A stretch of 64,000 nt of DNA, taken from positions 1-64,000 of the forward strand of contig JAFKEE010000045.1 of NCBI GenBank assembly GCA_017307505.1, written 5' to 3'. The stretch's first letter is position 1. Each line of letters begins with the position of its first letter. The position numbers were made by a program, and so were the translations under genes. Source of the stretch: Acidobacteriota bacterium. Lineage in GTDB: Bacteria; Acidobacteriota; Terriglobia; Bryobacterales; Bryobacteraceae. The notes beneath the pieces are model-generated. The model saw only the letters and a list, made by a program, of their open reading frames with translations, ran no database searches and was not told where the DNA came from. Below are positions 34,657 through 43,833 of the stretch, one piece after another.

Positions 34657-35895
34657 TCAGGTGCCTGCCTGATGCTCTTTTCGGCGATACAGAATGCGCA
34701 GTTTTGGATCCAGGGGAGCTCCGCCTCGCACCCGGAATTCCAACAGAGCCTCAAATGATGGGACCGGCTTCCCGGCTGCTACGCCCAGCTTTTTGAGAAT
34801 CTCCCCCAAAATTGTGGGGTTGCATACCACGGCGGCCGCACCCTCCGTCCCCAGAGTCCGGACCCCGGCCAGAACCAGGATTCGTTTATCCGGCGTGACG
34901 CCCCTCGTTAACGCCACTATCGCGAATTCGGTGCCGTTCTCCAGATCTTCGCTCGCGACATAGTAGCGCGCCTCGTCCGGCCCCGGTTGCTCATTTTGGA
35001 CCGCCCCGTGCGATGCCATCGGCCCCTGGGATTCCGGCTTGAGATTGAACTTCTCCAGTTTCGGCAGTTGAGCCATCGGCTGGTTCTGCTCCTGGCCGCC
35101 CACGAAGATGAGATCGCTCGACTCCGCGTCGTCCCAGGTGAAAAGCTGCGCCCTCTTGACGCGCGCGTCCACGCTCATCCGGCCCAGCAGGCGCGAGATG
35201 TCTCGCACGGCCGTCACTTCTCCTGCGCCCGTGTACAGGTCATTGACAGGTCCATCGGCGCCGTGGGCAAACGCCGGTAGCTTCAGTCCCGTCGCAGTCG
35301 TGCCATGAAACGCCGGATTCGAGAACACGATGATCGGGGGCTCCGGTTCCAGAAACTCGTGCCAGAAGGTGGTGAGTTGCCAAGGGAGATCCGGCTGCGT
35401 GCTGCGCCGGCCATACCAGAATCCGCCGCCCGCTCCGGCAATCGCGGACAGTACCGCAGCCAGCACCGTTCGCCGCGTAGGGGAAACACGTTCTTCTGCC
35501 GCGGTCTGTTCGCCATGGCCATTCCCATGCCCATTCCCGTTTCCGTTCGAGTGCCCATTCTGCCGGTAGCTGCCGGAGACAACGTAAGCCCCTTTGGGGA
35601 TCGAGATGATGACCGGGTCCGCCGCGCCTTCCTGTGTGTAATACTCCGCCAGTTTGCTGCGCAATCGGCTGGCAACCACTCGTACCGTGGAATCGCTGCG
35701 CGGGTCATAGTCGTCGCCGCGGCCCAGCGCATTCGTGGCGATTTCAAACTCTTTCACCGGTTTGCCGGGCTGCTCGACACCATGCGTCGCAAGGTATAGC
35801 AGCACGTTCCGCATCGGATCAGATGTTGAGAAGCCCGGGTCGGCCAGGATTCGCTTTACTTGGGCTAGTACCTCTTCGGGAGCCGGACCGTCCAT
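34657..35895 (-). CDS. Membrane-anchored winged-helix (ToxR-like topology) regulator
   Basis: A 412-residue protein. Residues about 25-110 look like an OmpR/ToxR-type winged helix (VRVVASRLRSKL, then IISIPKGAYVV). A Gly/Asn/His-rich linker follows at about 112-129, a membrane segment at about 143-162 (RRTVLAAVLSAIAGAGGGFW), and then a 250-residue outside domain with mixed alpha/beta character. The DNA-binding domain in, membrane segment, sensor out order is like ToxR/CadC. The ATG at 35895 has no Shine-Dalgarno sequence. It lies upstream of, and points towards, the TonB-receptor gene. The outside domain is not recognised. Confidence 0.7.
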   Translation of the reverse strand: MDGPAPEEVLAQVKRILADPGFSTSDPMRNVLLYLATHGVEQPGKPVKEFEIATNALGRGDDYDPRSDSTVRVVASRLRSKLAEYYTQEGAADPVIISIPKGAYVVSGSYRQNGHSNGNGNGHGNGHGEQTAAEERVSPTRRTVLAAVLSAIAGAGGGFWYGRRSTQPDLPWQLTTFWHEFLEPEPPIIVFSNPAFHGTTATGLKLPAFAHGADGPVNDLYTGAGEVTAVRDISRLLGRMSVDARVKRAQLFTWDDAESSDLIFVGGQEQNQPMAQLPKLEKFNLKPESQGPMASHGAVQNEQPGPDEARYYVASEDLENGTEFAIVALTRGVTPDKRILVLAGVRTLGTEGAAAVVCNPTILGEILKKLGVAAGKPVPSFEALLEFRVRGGAPLDPKLRILYRRKEHQAGT

Positions 35896-36089
35896 AGTCA
35901 GTTTTGACGCTGCGCCTCGGTGCGCGGTAACACGTTTCGAGGCAGGGCAAAAACGGCGCTGGCCCATTGTTAAGGGCGCAACGCCGTTGATTGCCGTTAC
36001 TTAGCGGGAATCTGGCTGGATGATTAGCTCCAATTAGCCATTCGTTTGAGCGCGAATACTACCGCTCCACGCCCCCTGCACTCCGGGCT

Positions 36090-37646
36090 CTAGTGCCGGA
36101 AATGCCTTACACCGGTGAGGACCATCGTGATGCCCAGCCGATTCGCCGCCGCGATCACGTCGGCGTCCTTGACAGATCCGCCAGGCTGAATGATCGCCGT
36201 TGCGCCATTCGCCACGGCACCCTCAAGTCCATCCGGGAAGGGGAAGAACGCGTCGGAGGCCACCACGCTGCCGGCCAGGGAAAGCACCGATTTACGCGCC
36301 CCGATCTCGACGGAGAACACGCGGCTCATCTGCCCCGCACCCGAACTCAACAACTGCCCCGCCTTGGCATACACGATCGCGTTCGATTTCACGTGTTTGC
36401 ACACCTTCCATCCGAACTTCAGCGCGGTCCACTCGGCTTCCGTCGGCTGCCGTTCCGTCACCACTCGTGCGGTGGCGGGATCGAAAGTGGCCAGGTCCGG
36501 CGACTGAGCCAGGAACCCGCCGGTAATCGACTTCACCACCATCTCGTCCGGCACTCCTCCTTCCACCGTTACCAGCCGCAGGTTCTTCTTGGCAGTCAGA
36601 ATGGACAGGGCCTTCTCGCTATAGCCAGGCGCGGCAATCGCCTCGACAAACAGGCTGGAGACCTCGAGCGCCGTGGCCTCGTCCAACGGCCGGTTAAAAG
36701 CCAGCACCCCGCCAAACGCGGACACGGGATCGGCCTCGAAGGCCTTCTGATAGGCCGCCAGCAGGGTGGGCTGCTCGGCGCAGCCGCACGGGTTCGTGTG
36801 TTTGATGATGGCCGCTGCCGGATCGGAAAACTCGCAGATCAACTGCCAGGCGGCGTCCAGGTCCACCAGGTTGTTGTAGGAGAGTTCCTTGCCATGCAGT
36901 TGCTTGCAGCCGGCGATGCCCGTCGTCCCGGCGGCGTAGAGCGCAGCCGCCTGGTGCGGATTCTCACCATACCGCAGCGCCTGGCGCCGCGGCACATGAA
37001 TGTTCAACACGGGCGGCGTGGATTCCTTCTCATCCGACCAGCCGTCCTCGACGACATCGATCGAGGCCAGCCGCGCCGTGATGGCGGCATCGTATCTGGC
37101 GGTCGTGGCATAGGCTTTCCGCGCCAGGTTCCAGTGCGTCTTCTTCGACAACACGCCCGCATTCGCGCTGAGCTCGGCCAGAATGGGCTCGTAGTCCTCC
37201 GCGGCCGTGACAACGGCAACATCCTCGAAGTTCTTGGCTGCCGCGCGGATCATCGTCGGCCCGCCGATGTCGATGTTCTCGATCAGTTCTTCGACAGGCG
37301 CACCCTGCCGGGCCGCAACCTTCTCAAATTCGTAGAGATTCACCACCACCATGTCGATGGTCGAGATCTCGTGCTCGGCCAGGGCCGCCATGTGTTCCGG
37401 TACGGCACGGCGGGCCAGGATTCCGGCCGCCACGCGCGGGTGAATCGTCTTCACCCGGCCATCGAGCATCTCAGGGAAGCCAGTGACTTCGCTGACGTCT
37501 TTGACGGCTAAACCGCCGTCTCGCAGCATCTTCGCGGTGCCGCCGGTGGAAATGAGCTCACAGCCCAGGGCCGTCAGGCCCTTCGCGAAGGGCAGCAGGC
37601 CGGACTTGTCGGTGACGCTGAGGAGTACACGTTTGACTGCGGGCAT
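36090..37646 (-). CDS. purH: Bifunctional AICAR formyltransferase / IMP cyclohydrolase
   Basis: A 518-residue enzyme that catalyses the last two steps of purine synthesis. The N-terminal MGS-like domain (about 1-150) carries RVLLSVTDKSGLLPFAKGL and FPEMLDGRVKTIHP. The C-terminal transformylase domain has the catalytic KHTNPCGCA and ends with the conserved ITMVLTGVRHFRH. Normal length and intact motifs. Divergent from the isocitrate dehydrogenase gene over 45 bases. Confidence 0.97.
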   Translation of the reverse strand: MPAVKRVLLSVTDKSGLLPFAKGLTALGCELISTGGTAKMLRDGGLAVKDVSEVTGFPEMLDGRVKTIHPRVAAGILARRAVPEHMAALAEHEISTIDMVVVNLYEFEKVAARQGAPVEELIENIDIGGPTMIRAAAKNFEDVAVVTAAEDYEPILAELSANAGVLSKKTHWNLARKAYATTARYDAAITARLASIDVVEDGWSDEKESTPPVLNIHVPRRQALRYGENPHQAAALYAAGTTGIAGCKQLHGKELSYNNLVDLDAAWQLICEFSDPAAAIIKHTNPCGCAEQPTLLAAYQKAFEADPVSAFGGVLAFNRPLDEATALEVSSLFVEAIAAPGYSEKALSILTAKKNLRLVTVEGGVPDEMVVKSITGGFLAQSPDLATFDPATARVVTERQPTEAEWTALKFGWKVCKHVKSNAIVYAKAGQLLSSGAGQMSRVFSVEIGARKSVLSLAGSVVASDAFFPFPDGLEGAVANGATAIIQPGGSVKDADVIAAANRLGITMVLTGVRHFRH

Positions 37647-37679
37647 AAACGTCTATTCTCCCACTATCGGCTCCATTGC

Positions 37680-37685
37680 TACCAT
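37680..37685 (+). promoter_or_regulatory. Possible -10 box giving a leaderless isocitrate dehydrogenase message
   Basis: TACCAT ends 6 bases before the GTG start, with no Shine-Dalgarno sequence, so transcription would begin at or next to the start codon. Confidence 0.45.
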
Positions 37686-37691
37686 ATTCTC

Positions 37692-38699
37692 GTGGCTTAC
37701 AAAATCACTCTGATCCCCGGCGATGGCATCGGGCCGGAAGTAGCCGATGCGACCGTGCGAGTGCTGGAAGCGACCGGCGTTGCGATCGATTGGGAGAAAA
37801 CCGAACTCTCGGCTTCCATCATCGAGAAGTCGGGCACCAGCCTGCCCCCGCACGTGCTGGAGTCGATCGAACGCACGGGCGTTGCGCTGAAGGGACCCGT
37901 CACCACCCCCATCGCGGGCGGCTTCAAGAGCGTCAATGTGGCCATCCGCAAGCAGTTGGATCTGTTTGCCAATGTTCGCCCCGTCTTTACCCTGCCTGGC
38001 CTCAAGACGCGCTTCCAGGATGTCAATATCGACATGGTCATCTTCCGCGAAAACACGGAAGACCTCTATTCGGGCCTTGAGCACGAGGTCGTGAAGGACG
38101 TAGTCGAGAGCCTCAAGATCATCACGCGCTATGCGTCCATTCGCATCGCCCGCTACGCCTTCGAGTACGCGAAGAAGAATGGCCGCCGCAAGATCACCGC
38201 GGTCCACAAGGCCAACATCATGAAGCTGTCGGACGGGCTATTCATCCGCTGCTGTCGTGAGATCGCCACGGAGTATCCCGAAATCGCCTACAACGAGCTC
38301 ATCGTCGACAATGCGTCGATGCAGTTGGTCATGCGTCCCGAGACATTTGACGTCCTGCTGCTTCCAAACCTTTACGGCGACATCGTGTCCGATCTCGCGG
38401 CCGGTCTGGTGGGCGGCCTGGGCGTGGTGCCCGGAGCCAACATGGGCGAGAATCACGCGGTCTTTGAAGCTGTTCACGGGTCCGCTCCGGACATCGCCGG
38501 CCATGGCATCGCCAATCCCACCGCGCTGATGTCTTCTTCCATCCTGATGCTGCGCCATCTCGGCGAAGGCCTTGCCGCCGATCGTCTGCAGAAAGCTCTG
38601 GCCCTCACCTTCCGCGAAGGAACCCACTTGACCCGTGACCTCGGCGGCTCCTGTGGCACCAAAGAGTTCACCGACGCGGTCATCAAAAACCTGGTTTAG
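37692..38699 (+). CDS. icd: Isocitrate dehydrogenase, NAD-type
   Basis: A 335-residue beta-decarboxylating dehydrogenase starting at GTG (GTGGCTTAC). It opens with ITLIPGDGIGPEV, and the substrate region SVNVAIRKQLDLFANVRP and MVIFRENTEDLYSGLEHEV identify it as the short NAD-type isocitrate dehydrogenase and not isopropylmalate dehydrogenase. Metal-site segments (NLYGDIVSDLAAGLVGGLG) and the HGSAPDIAG coenzyme loop are intact. It converts isocitrate to 2-oxoglutarate in the TCA cycle. Homoisocitrate dehydrogenase is a less likely alternative. Confidence 0.88.
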   Translation: MAYKITLIPGDGIGPEVADATVRVLEATGVAIDWEKTELSASIIEKSGTSLPPHVLESIERTGVALKGPVTTPIAGGFKSVNVAIRKQLDLFANVRPVFTLPGLKTRFQDVNIDMVIFRENTEDLYSGLEHEVVKDVVESLKIITRYASIRIARYAFEYAKKNGRRKITAVHKANIMKLSDGLFIRCCREIATEYPEIAYNELIVDNASMQLVMRPETFDVLLLPNLYGDIVSDLAAGLVGGLGVVPGANMGENHAVFEAVHGSAPDIAGHGIANPTALMSSSILMLRHLGEGLAADRLQKALALTFREGTHLTRDLGGSCGTKEFTDAVIKNLV

Positions 38700-38734
38700 G
38701 CCGGCCGGAGGACAGATCCGGCACAGGAGCATCC

Positions 38735-39109
38735 ATGAAACTTGCCGCTTTTCTGCTGGCGCTCTCCCTGTCCCTCGGTTGTGCCCAGACCCCGCAACGG
38801 CCTCCGGCGCCGCCCAAGCCGGTGCTCACGGTGGAAAAGCTGGACGCCACGCCCTGGCCAGGCAGTCTCAACACCGTACAACTGGCGACGCCCGGTCGCT
38901 GGGAGTATGCCATGATGATTGCCGAAGCGGGCAAGCCCACGCAGATCTTTCCGCCTCGTTCCGTCGAACCCATCGCCGGCGGCCTCTTGGTGGAAGAGCT
39001 GAATCGCGCCGGCATGGTTGGCTGGGAGGTAGTCGGCACTTCCACCTTGAAGCCGGGACAGCTCACCATTCTGCTCAAGCGGCCCCTGGTCGTAGCGGTA
39101 CCCCAATAG
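38735..39109 (+). CDS. Small secreted protein with DUF4177-like core
   Basis: A 124-residue protein with a signal peptide; the segment LSLGCAQ could be a weak lipobox, making it a lipoprotein. The mature part has a Pro-rich start and then the pattern WEYAMMIAEAG ... VEELNRAGMVGWEVVGTS ... TILLKRPL, which is the order of strands and the conserved GWE of DUF4177-type proteins. Function unknown. AGGAG lies 5 bases before the ATG. It follows isocitrate dehydrogenase by 35 bases and may share its transcript. Confidence 0.7.
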   Translation: MKLAAFLLALSLSLGCAQTPQRPPAPPKPVLTVEKLDATPWPGSLNTVQLATPGRWEYAMMIAEAGKPTQIFPPRSVEPIAGGLLVEELNRAGMVGWEVVGTSTLKPGQLTILLKRPLVVAVPQ

Positions 39110-39454
39110 GGCACCTGCAACATCGGCCCGGTGTTCTGCCCGCTAAATCTGCCAGCCGGTCTCGCTTGCTCTTTCGGAGGGCAACCCGATTGGCGAGATT
39201 TACTGCCGCCGCTTGCGCCGCGGCTTTGTATACAAGGATGCTCACGACGCCTGCTGCGACTTGCGCACCAGGTCCTGCTGCGCCTCATGCTGCCCCCAGG
39301 CTGTCGCAACCGGCACGCCACGCTTCGGCGGGCCGGTTCTCCAGCAGGCCTGAATCCTTCGGCCCCGGCGCCGGGCGAATGCTGGATGGCGCCGCGGCCA
39401 CGACCGCCTTTCCGGGATCGAAGTAGCCGCCCCGTCACAACCGCAGCGGATCCG
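39110..39454. other. Intergenic region between convergent genes
   Basis: This 345-base gap lies between two converging genes. ORFs in it are compositional. A perfect 10-base palindrome TTGTATACAA stands at 39226-39235, a possible protein-binding site of unknown use. No clear terminator is seen. Confidence 0.5.
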
Positions 39455-42091
39455 CTACCGCTTCTGCCGTGCGGCTTCCAGTTGCCTCAGCACGAACGGG
39501 TTCTTCGGCAGCTTCGCATCCCACGACTGCCATAGCGCCAGCCGCCGCGACTCCAGCGACGCAGCCTCTTCCTCCTGGCCCGCCTCCCGGTGGACCCGCG
39601 CCGAATCCCGATACAGATTGGACAGCTCAACGGCGTCGGGCAGACTCACCTCCGCCTTCGGTTTCGACGCCAGGACGCCGTCCAATAGCTCTTTGTAGAT
39701 CTCCGCTCCGCGGCGAGGCTTCCCTGTCCGTGCTTCATACCGGGCTTTCGCCTCCAGGCCCTGCATCGCTTCGGAACCCAGCTCGATCGACTTCGCCGGA
39801 TACTGCTTCAACGCGCCTAAGTGGGCAAAGACGGTATCTATCCTCTGGCGCGCTTCCGCGTATTCTCCCAGCGATAGCAGCGGATCCACAGAGGCCGCCA
39901 GCGTCGTGGCCTGGTCGCGCAGCCAGCCCGCATTCTCCTTGGTGCCCTCCAGGTGCTTCAGCGCGTCATCATAGATCTCCAGGGCTCGGCGCGGCTGGGA
40001 ATGCCGCACGATACCGGCCAGTCGGACCTCGGCATAAAAAGCCCGGTGCCTGCTGAGATGCTCCTTCGGATCCCGCCTGGCAAATCCATCCGCAATCGTA
40101 AACGCCCGCGTCAGGCTGGCCTCGGCCTCTTTCGTTCTGCCTAGACTGATGGCGTCGTCCTCTCCCAGAATCTGGCCTTCGCGCACCAGCGCCAGAGCCA
40201 GTGTCAGCAGCCGGCCCGGCCTCTTCTCCTGCTCACCGGGATCCAGAATTCGCACTGACTCGCGCACCGCCTGCAACGCTTCCTCCAGAGCCCCGCGCTC
40301 GCGGTGAATCAGCGCCACGATCATAAGCGTGGCGCCCGTCTGGCTCGGCCAGTCTGTCGCCTTCGCGAACTCGATGGTGCTGCGGCAGAGCGCCAGCGCC
40401 TGCGCCAATTCGCCTGCCAGGCGGTAGCGGTTGGCTACATTGATGCCCGTGATGATCGCCTGCTGCGCTTCCAGCCGGGCCGGCAGGCCGTGACCGTTCA
40501 CCGCTTCGAGATACCGTTTCAGCGCCTCATCCGACTTGCGCGCGAACTTCAGCGCTTCCTCGTCGTGGCCGCCGTCTCCCGCCAGAATCATTCTGTCGTG
40601 CGCGATCTGGGCCGACCGCAACAGCGCCAGGCGATTCTGCGGCTGCGCCGCCAGCACCGCGTCAATCAACTCCTGGGCCTTCAGTTCACTCTGCTGAGCC
40701 TTCTCGGTTTGCCCGAGATTGGCGGAAATGCCCACACCCTGCACGCGGGCCACACGCATGTAGGCCGTGGCCACCTCCAGGCTCAGGTCCGGATCCATCC
40801 TGACGCCCACGCTCACCCGCCGCAGGTACTCCAGGGCCGTGTCCACAATCAACTGCCTGGCCTTGGCCCCACCGGCCAGTTGGGCCACTTCCACATCCAC
40901 GTCCAGCAGCTTCCCGGCCAGTTGCCGCACATCCTGGAACCGCCGTTCGGCGATAGCCCTCTCACGATTGGCGACATAAACTCCGGTTGTAAGGCTGATA
41001 CCCACGAGAACCACCGCCGCTACCGTCATCCAATAGCGCCGCGCAAACCGCCTGCCCCGGTACCAGAGGTCGCCCGACCGCGCCTGCACCGGCCGCCAGG
41101 CCAGTACGGCCCGGATGTCGCTGGCCAGCTCGTCCACAGAACCGTAGCGCTCTTCCGGCTCAACCCGCATTGCCTTGCGCAGCACGTAATCCAGATCCTT
41201 GGGCACCTCCGGATTGATCCGGCTGGCCGCGGCCAGCTCCGTGGAGTCTCCGTTCTGCAGATTCTTCGAAGGCGCGGAACCGGTGAGCAGCTTGTAGAGC
41301 ACCGCGCCCAGCGAGTACACGTCCGTCGCGGTAGTCTGCGCCGCGCCTGCAAACTGCTCCGGGCTCGCATAGCTGGGTGTCAGCAGCCGCTCGATGGTCT
41401 GTGTGGCTTCACCCGTCTCATCTACCAGGCGCGCAATGCCGAAATCCAGCAGCTTCGGAGCACCCGCCGGAGTCACCAGGATATTGGAAGGCTTCAGGTC
41501 GCGGTGAATGATCAGGCGACGGTGCGCGTGCGAGACTCCTTCACACACCTGCAGGAACAGTCTGAGCCGGTCTTCCACCTCGATCTCCGATGCGTAGAGA
41601 TCGATGGGCACGCCATCCACATGCTCCATCACCAGGTATGGCCTTCCATCCTCTGTATGGCCCGCATCCAGCACATGGACGATGGAGGGATGTTGCAGCG
41701 ACGCCAGCAACTGCCGCTCCCGCAGGAACCGGCCATGCCAGTCCCGCCGGTGGGAGGGGCGCAGCAGTTTCACAGCGACCGTCTGGTGGAGCTCGCCGTC
41801 GGCCCGCTCCGCCAGGTACACGACGCCCATGCCTCCGGCCCCAATCGGCCGCAACAGGCGATAGGGCCCGCACTGGCTCGGCTCTCCGCCCCCCGCCTCC
41901 CGCAGCCACTCCCCGGCCGCATCCGCGACCACGCCTGTCAGGTCATCGCAACTCTCGGACTCATAACTCAGCAGGGACTCCAGCTCGGCCCTCACCTCCG
42001 CCGCAATATTGCGTGTTCGAAGAATCCTTTCACGCTCCCGTGGCGTCAGAGCAACAAGCTCATGAAACAACTTTCGCAATTCCTGGTTCAT
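39455..42091 (-). CDS. Serine/threonine protein kinase with transmembrane helix and TPR-like region
   Basis: An 878-residue protein. A short N-terminal helical extension (1-75) precedes a PknB-like kinase domain at about 75-335. The Gly-loop IGAGGMGVVY, the lysine in VAVKLL, the catalytic HRDLKPSN (near 193) and DFG (near 214) are complete, so it should be active. One membrane helix lies at about 345-366 and tetratricopeptide-like repeats run to the C-terminus. It stands divergent to an ECF sigma factor gene, a pairing common in Acidobacteriota and Planctomycetota, and may phosphorylate components of that response. Confidence 0.93.
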   Translation of the reverse strand: MNQELRKLFHELVALTPRERERILRTRNIAAEVRAELESLLSYESESCDDLTGVVADAAGEWLREAGGGEPSQCGPYRLLRPIGAGGMGVVYLAERADGELHQTVAVKLLRPSHRRDWHGRFLRERQLLASLQHPSIVHVLDAGHTEDGRPYLVMEHVDGVPIDLYASEIEVEDRLRLFLQVCEGVSHAHRRLIIHRDLKPSNILVTPAGAPKLLDFGIARLVDETGEATQTIERLLTPSYASPEQFAGAAQTTATDVYSLGAVLYKLLTGSAPSKNLQNGDSTELAAASRINPEVPKDLDYVLRKAMRVEPEERYGSVDELASDIRAVLAWRPVQARSGDLWYRGRRFARRYWMTVAAVVLVGISLTTGVYVANRERAIAERRFQDVRQLAGKLLDVDVEVAQLAGGAKARQLIVDTALEYLRRVSVGVRMDPDLSLEVATAYMRVARVQGVGISANLGQTEKAQQSELKAQELIDAVLAAQPQNRLALLRSAQIAHDRMILAGDGGHDEEALKFARKSDEALKRYLEAVNGHGLPARLEAQQAIITGINVANRYRLAGELAQALALCRSTIEFAKATDWPSQTGATLMIVALIHRERGALEEALQAVRESVRILDPGEQEKRPGRLLTLALALVREGQILGEDDAISLGRTKEAEASLTRAFTIADGFARRDPKEHLSRHRAFYAEVRLAGIVRHSQPRRALEIYDDALKHLEGTKENAGWLRDQATTLAASVDPLLSLGEYAEARQRIDTVFAHLGALKQYPAKSIELGSEAMQGLEAKARYEARTGKPRRGAEIYKELLDGVLASKPKAEVSLPDAVELSNLYRDSARVHREAGQEEEAASLESRRLALWQSWDAKLPKNPFVLRQLEAARQKR

Positions 42092-42191
42092 CGCTGTTCC
42101 ACTCGGGAGCCGGTTTGAGGAGATACTGCCGGAAGATGTATGATTAAGGATACGTCATCTGTCCTGCCTTGGAAGTATGGAAGGCCCTCCC

Positions 42192-42710
42192 GTGAGTAGC
42201 GAAACTGCTTTAAGCGAATTCGTTGATCTGCTGTACGGAGAACTGCACCGCATCGCTTCGGCGAAGCTGCGGGGCGAGCGCATGGGGCACACTTTGCAGC
42301 CCACCGCGCTGGTAAACGAAGTCTACGTAAAACTGGTCGCCGGGCAGGAACGGAAGTTCGAAGACCGGACCCACTTCCTGGCCGTTGCGTCCCGCGTAAT
42401 GCGTCAGGTGCTGGTGGATTATGCCCGGGCCCGCGCCACTCACAAACGCGCCAGCGACGCGGTCCCTCTGACAACAGGACTCGCCGTCGCCCGCGATGGC
42501 GGCGTGGAACCCGTCGAGTTGTTGCACCTGAACCGCGCCCTGGAGGAACTCGCCCGGGAAGATGCCTCCCTCGCTCAATTGATCGAGATGCGCTACTTCG
42601 GCGGCATGACCGCTGAAGAAACCGCCCAGGCCACCGGACAGTCCGTCCACGTTGTGCGGCACGACCTGCGCCTGGCTCAGGCTTGGCTTCGCCGCAACCT
42701 GGCCCAGTAG
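42192..42710 (+). CDS. ECF-type RNA polymerase sigma factor
   Basis: A 172-residue ECF sigma factor of the type often paired with Ser/Thr kinases. Sigma-2 elements are LYGELHRIASAKLRGER and PTALVNEVYVKL; sigma-4 has the HTH MTAEETAQATGQSVHVVRHDLR. The start is taken as GTG at 42192 because GGAAGG lies 7 bases upstream; an in-frame ATG at 42177 gives five more residues. The divergent kinase gene supports control by phosphorylation and not by a classical anti-sigma factor; no anti-sigma gene is adjacent. Confidence 0.9.
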   Translation: MSSETALSEFVDLLYGELHRIASAKLRGERMGHTLQPTALVNEVYVKLVAGQERKFEDRTHFLAVASRVMRQVLVDYARARATHKRASDAVPLTTGLAVARDGGVEPVELLHLNRALEELAREDASLAQLIEMRYFGGMTAEETAQATGQSVHVVRHDLRLAQAWLRRNLAQ

Positions 42711-43104
42711 AATCCGCGCCCGCCCCACCAAGCAGTTGCCCCTCCTCCGGCCAATCTCCTGAATGATGCGTCGAAGGCATTCTTAGTCCTTCCCCCTTCC
42801 AGTTCGATAAGCGAGATCCAGGACAGAATTTCGCAAGTCCGTTGGTCTGCGGCAGTGCAGGCAGCCGCTGCGCCGGCCTCTTGCGCGCGCTGCTTGCCGG
42901 GCGCCATGGATTCATGGGCGCCGCTGGGCCCACTCTAGCCACTTCATGCCGCGCCGGATTTCAGGCCCGAATTTTCCGGTGCAAAGTTTTTTCCACTCAG
43001 TTTGCGAATTCCCCGAAAAACTCTCGCTTGGCTGAATGAAGAGGCTTGCACGGCTCACTCATAGAGCCTTCAAAGCCTCGAACCTCTCAAATCAAGGAAA
43101 AAAC
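42711..43104. other. Intergenic region
   Basis: A 394-base gap between the sigma factor gene and the next co-directional gene. ORFs inside are short and lack ribosome sites. No hairpin, repeat or box stands out. Confidence 0.5.
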
Positions 43105-43686
43105 ATGAAAAGTAAATGGAAGAATCTCGTCCACAAGATTGCGGCCCGCCGGCTGGGGCTGGCCCTGGCAGCCGGCTTGACCGCGTCCATTGCCCTCTTT
43201 GCCTCCACCGACGACATGATGAACATGCACGCCGGACACAATGCCAAGGTTCCGGCAAAACTGGTGGAACTGGTGCGGCTCGCCACCCGCCCCTTCATTG
43301 ACGTCAACGCCACCGCCGGTGCCGGCTACATGCCAGCGTTCGGTTGCGTGAGCGGACCCGACCACGGAGCCATGGGGATCCACTACATCAATGGCGAACT
43401 GGTGGGCGACGGGGAAGTAGACGCATCCAAGCCGGAGGCGCTGATCTATGAGCCATCGAAGAATGGCCTGCGTCTGGTCGGCGTCGAGTTTATTGTGGAT
43501 GCGGCGGCGTGGATGAAGAATCACACCAGCCCGCCGATGCTGGAAGGCCAGGCGTTTCAGTTTGTGAACAGCCCCAACCGCTATGGCATTCCGGCGTTCT
43601 TTGAACTCCATGTCTGGGCCTGGCGCGACAATCCCAACGGCGCCTTTGTCGACTGGAACAACAATGTGAGCTGCGAGGGCCAGTAG
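43105..43686 (+). CDS. Exported protein of unknown function with N-terminal Met/His motif
   Basis: A 193-residue protein beginning at the ATG with AAGGA 8 bases upstream; the frame is open further left without homologous sequence. Residues about 1-34 are a signal peptide. The mature N-terminus reads DDMMNMHAGH (36-45), a Met/His cluster that could bind copper. The rest (YMPAFGCVSGPDHGAMGIHY, GDGEVDASKPEALIYEP, GVEFIVDA, FELHVWAW) is a well-ordered beta-rich domain with two Cys and several His that resembles a widespread but unnamed exported family. Function not known. Confidence 0.7.
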   Translation: MKSKWKNLVHKIAARRLGLALAAGLTASIALFASTDDMMNMHAGHNAKVPAKLVELVRLATRPFIDVNATAGAGYMPAFGCVSGPDHGAMGIHYINGELVGDGEVDASKPEALIYEPSKNGLRLVGVEFIVDAAAWMKNHTSPPMLEGQAFQFVNSPNRYGIPAFFELHVWAWRDNPNGAFVDWNNNVSCEGQ

Positions 43687-43795
43687 TCCAGGATCGGGGC
43701 TGTATCCACGCGATATCGCCGTGCCGGCTGATTCCGGCAGGCATGGTGGCTCGGAGGAGCTCGTGTGGTACTTCCCCCGACCGATGATTCCTCTC

Positions 43796-43820
43796 CACCG
43801 GGCAGACCTTCTGCCCGGTG
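43796..43820. terminator. Hairpin between convergent genes, possible two-way terminator
   Basis: A perfect 10-bp stem (43796-43805 with 43811-43820) with a 5-base loop sits 110 bases after one stop and 13 bases before the other. The T-content after it is modest (TCTCTGTGT on the plus strand). Confidence 0.55.
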
Positions 43821-43833
43821 TCTCTGTGTCAGC

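Noticed and set aside
39131-39535. 134-codon plus-strand ORF running into the kinase gene end
   Set aside because: Overlaps the kinase antisense and has Pro/Arg-rich, non-protein-like sequence.
40304-42118. 604-codon plus-strand ORF opposite the Ser/Thr kinase
   Set aside because: Antisense of an intact kinase with complete catalytic motifs.
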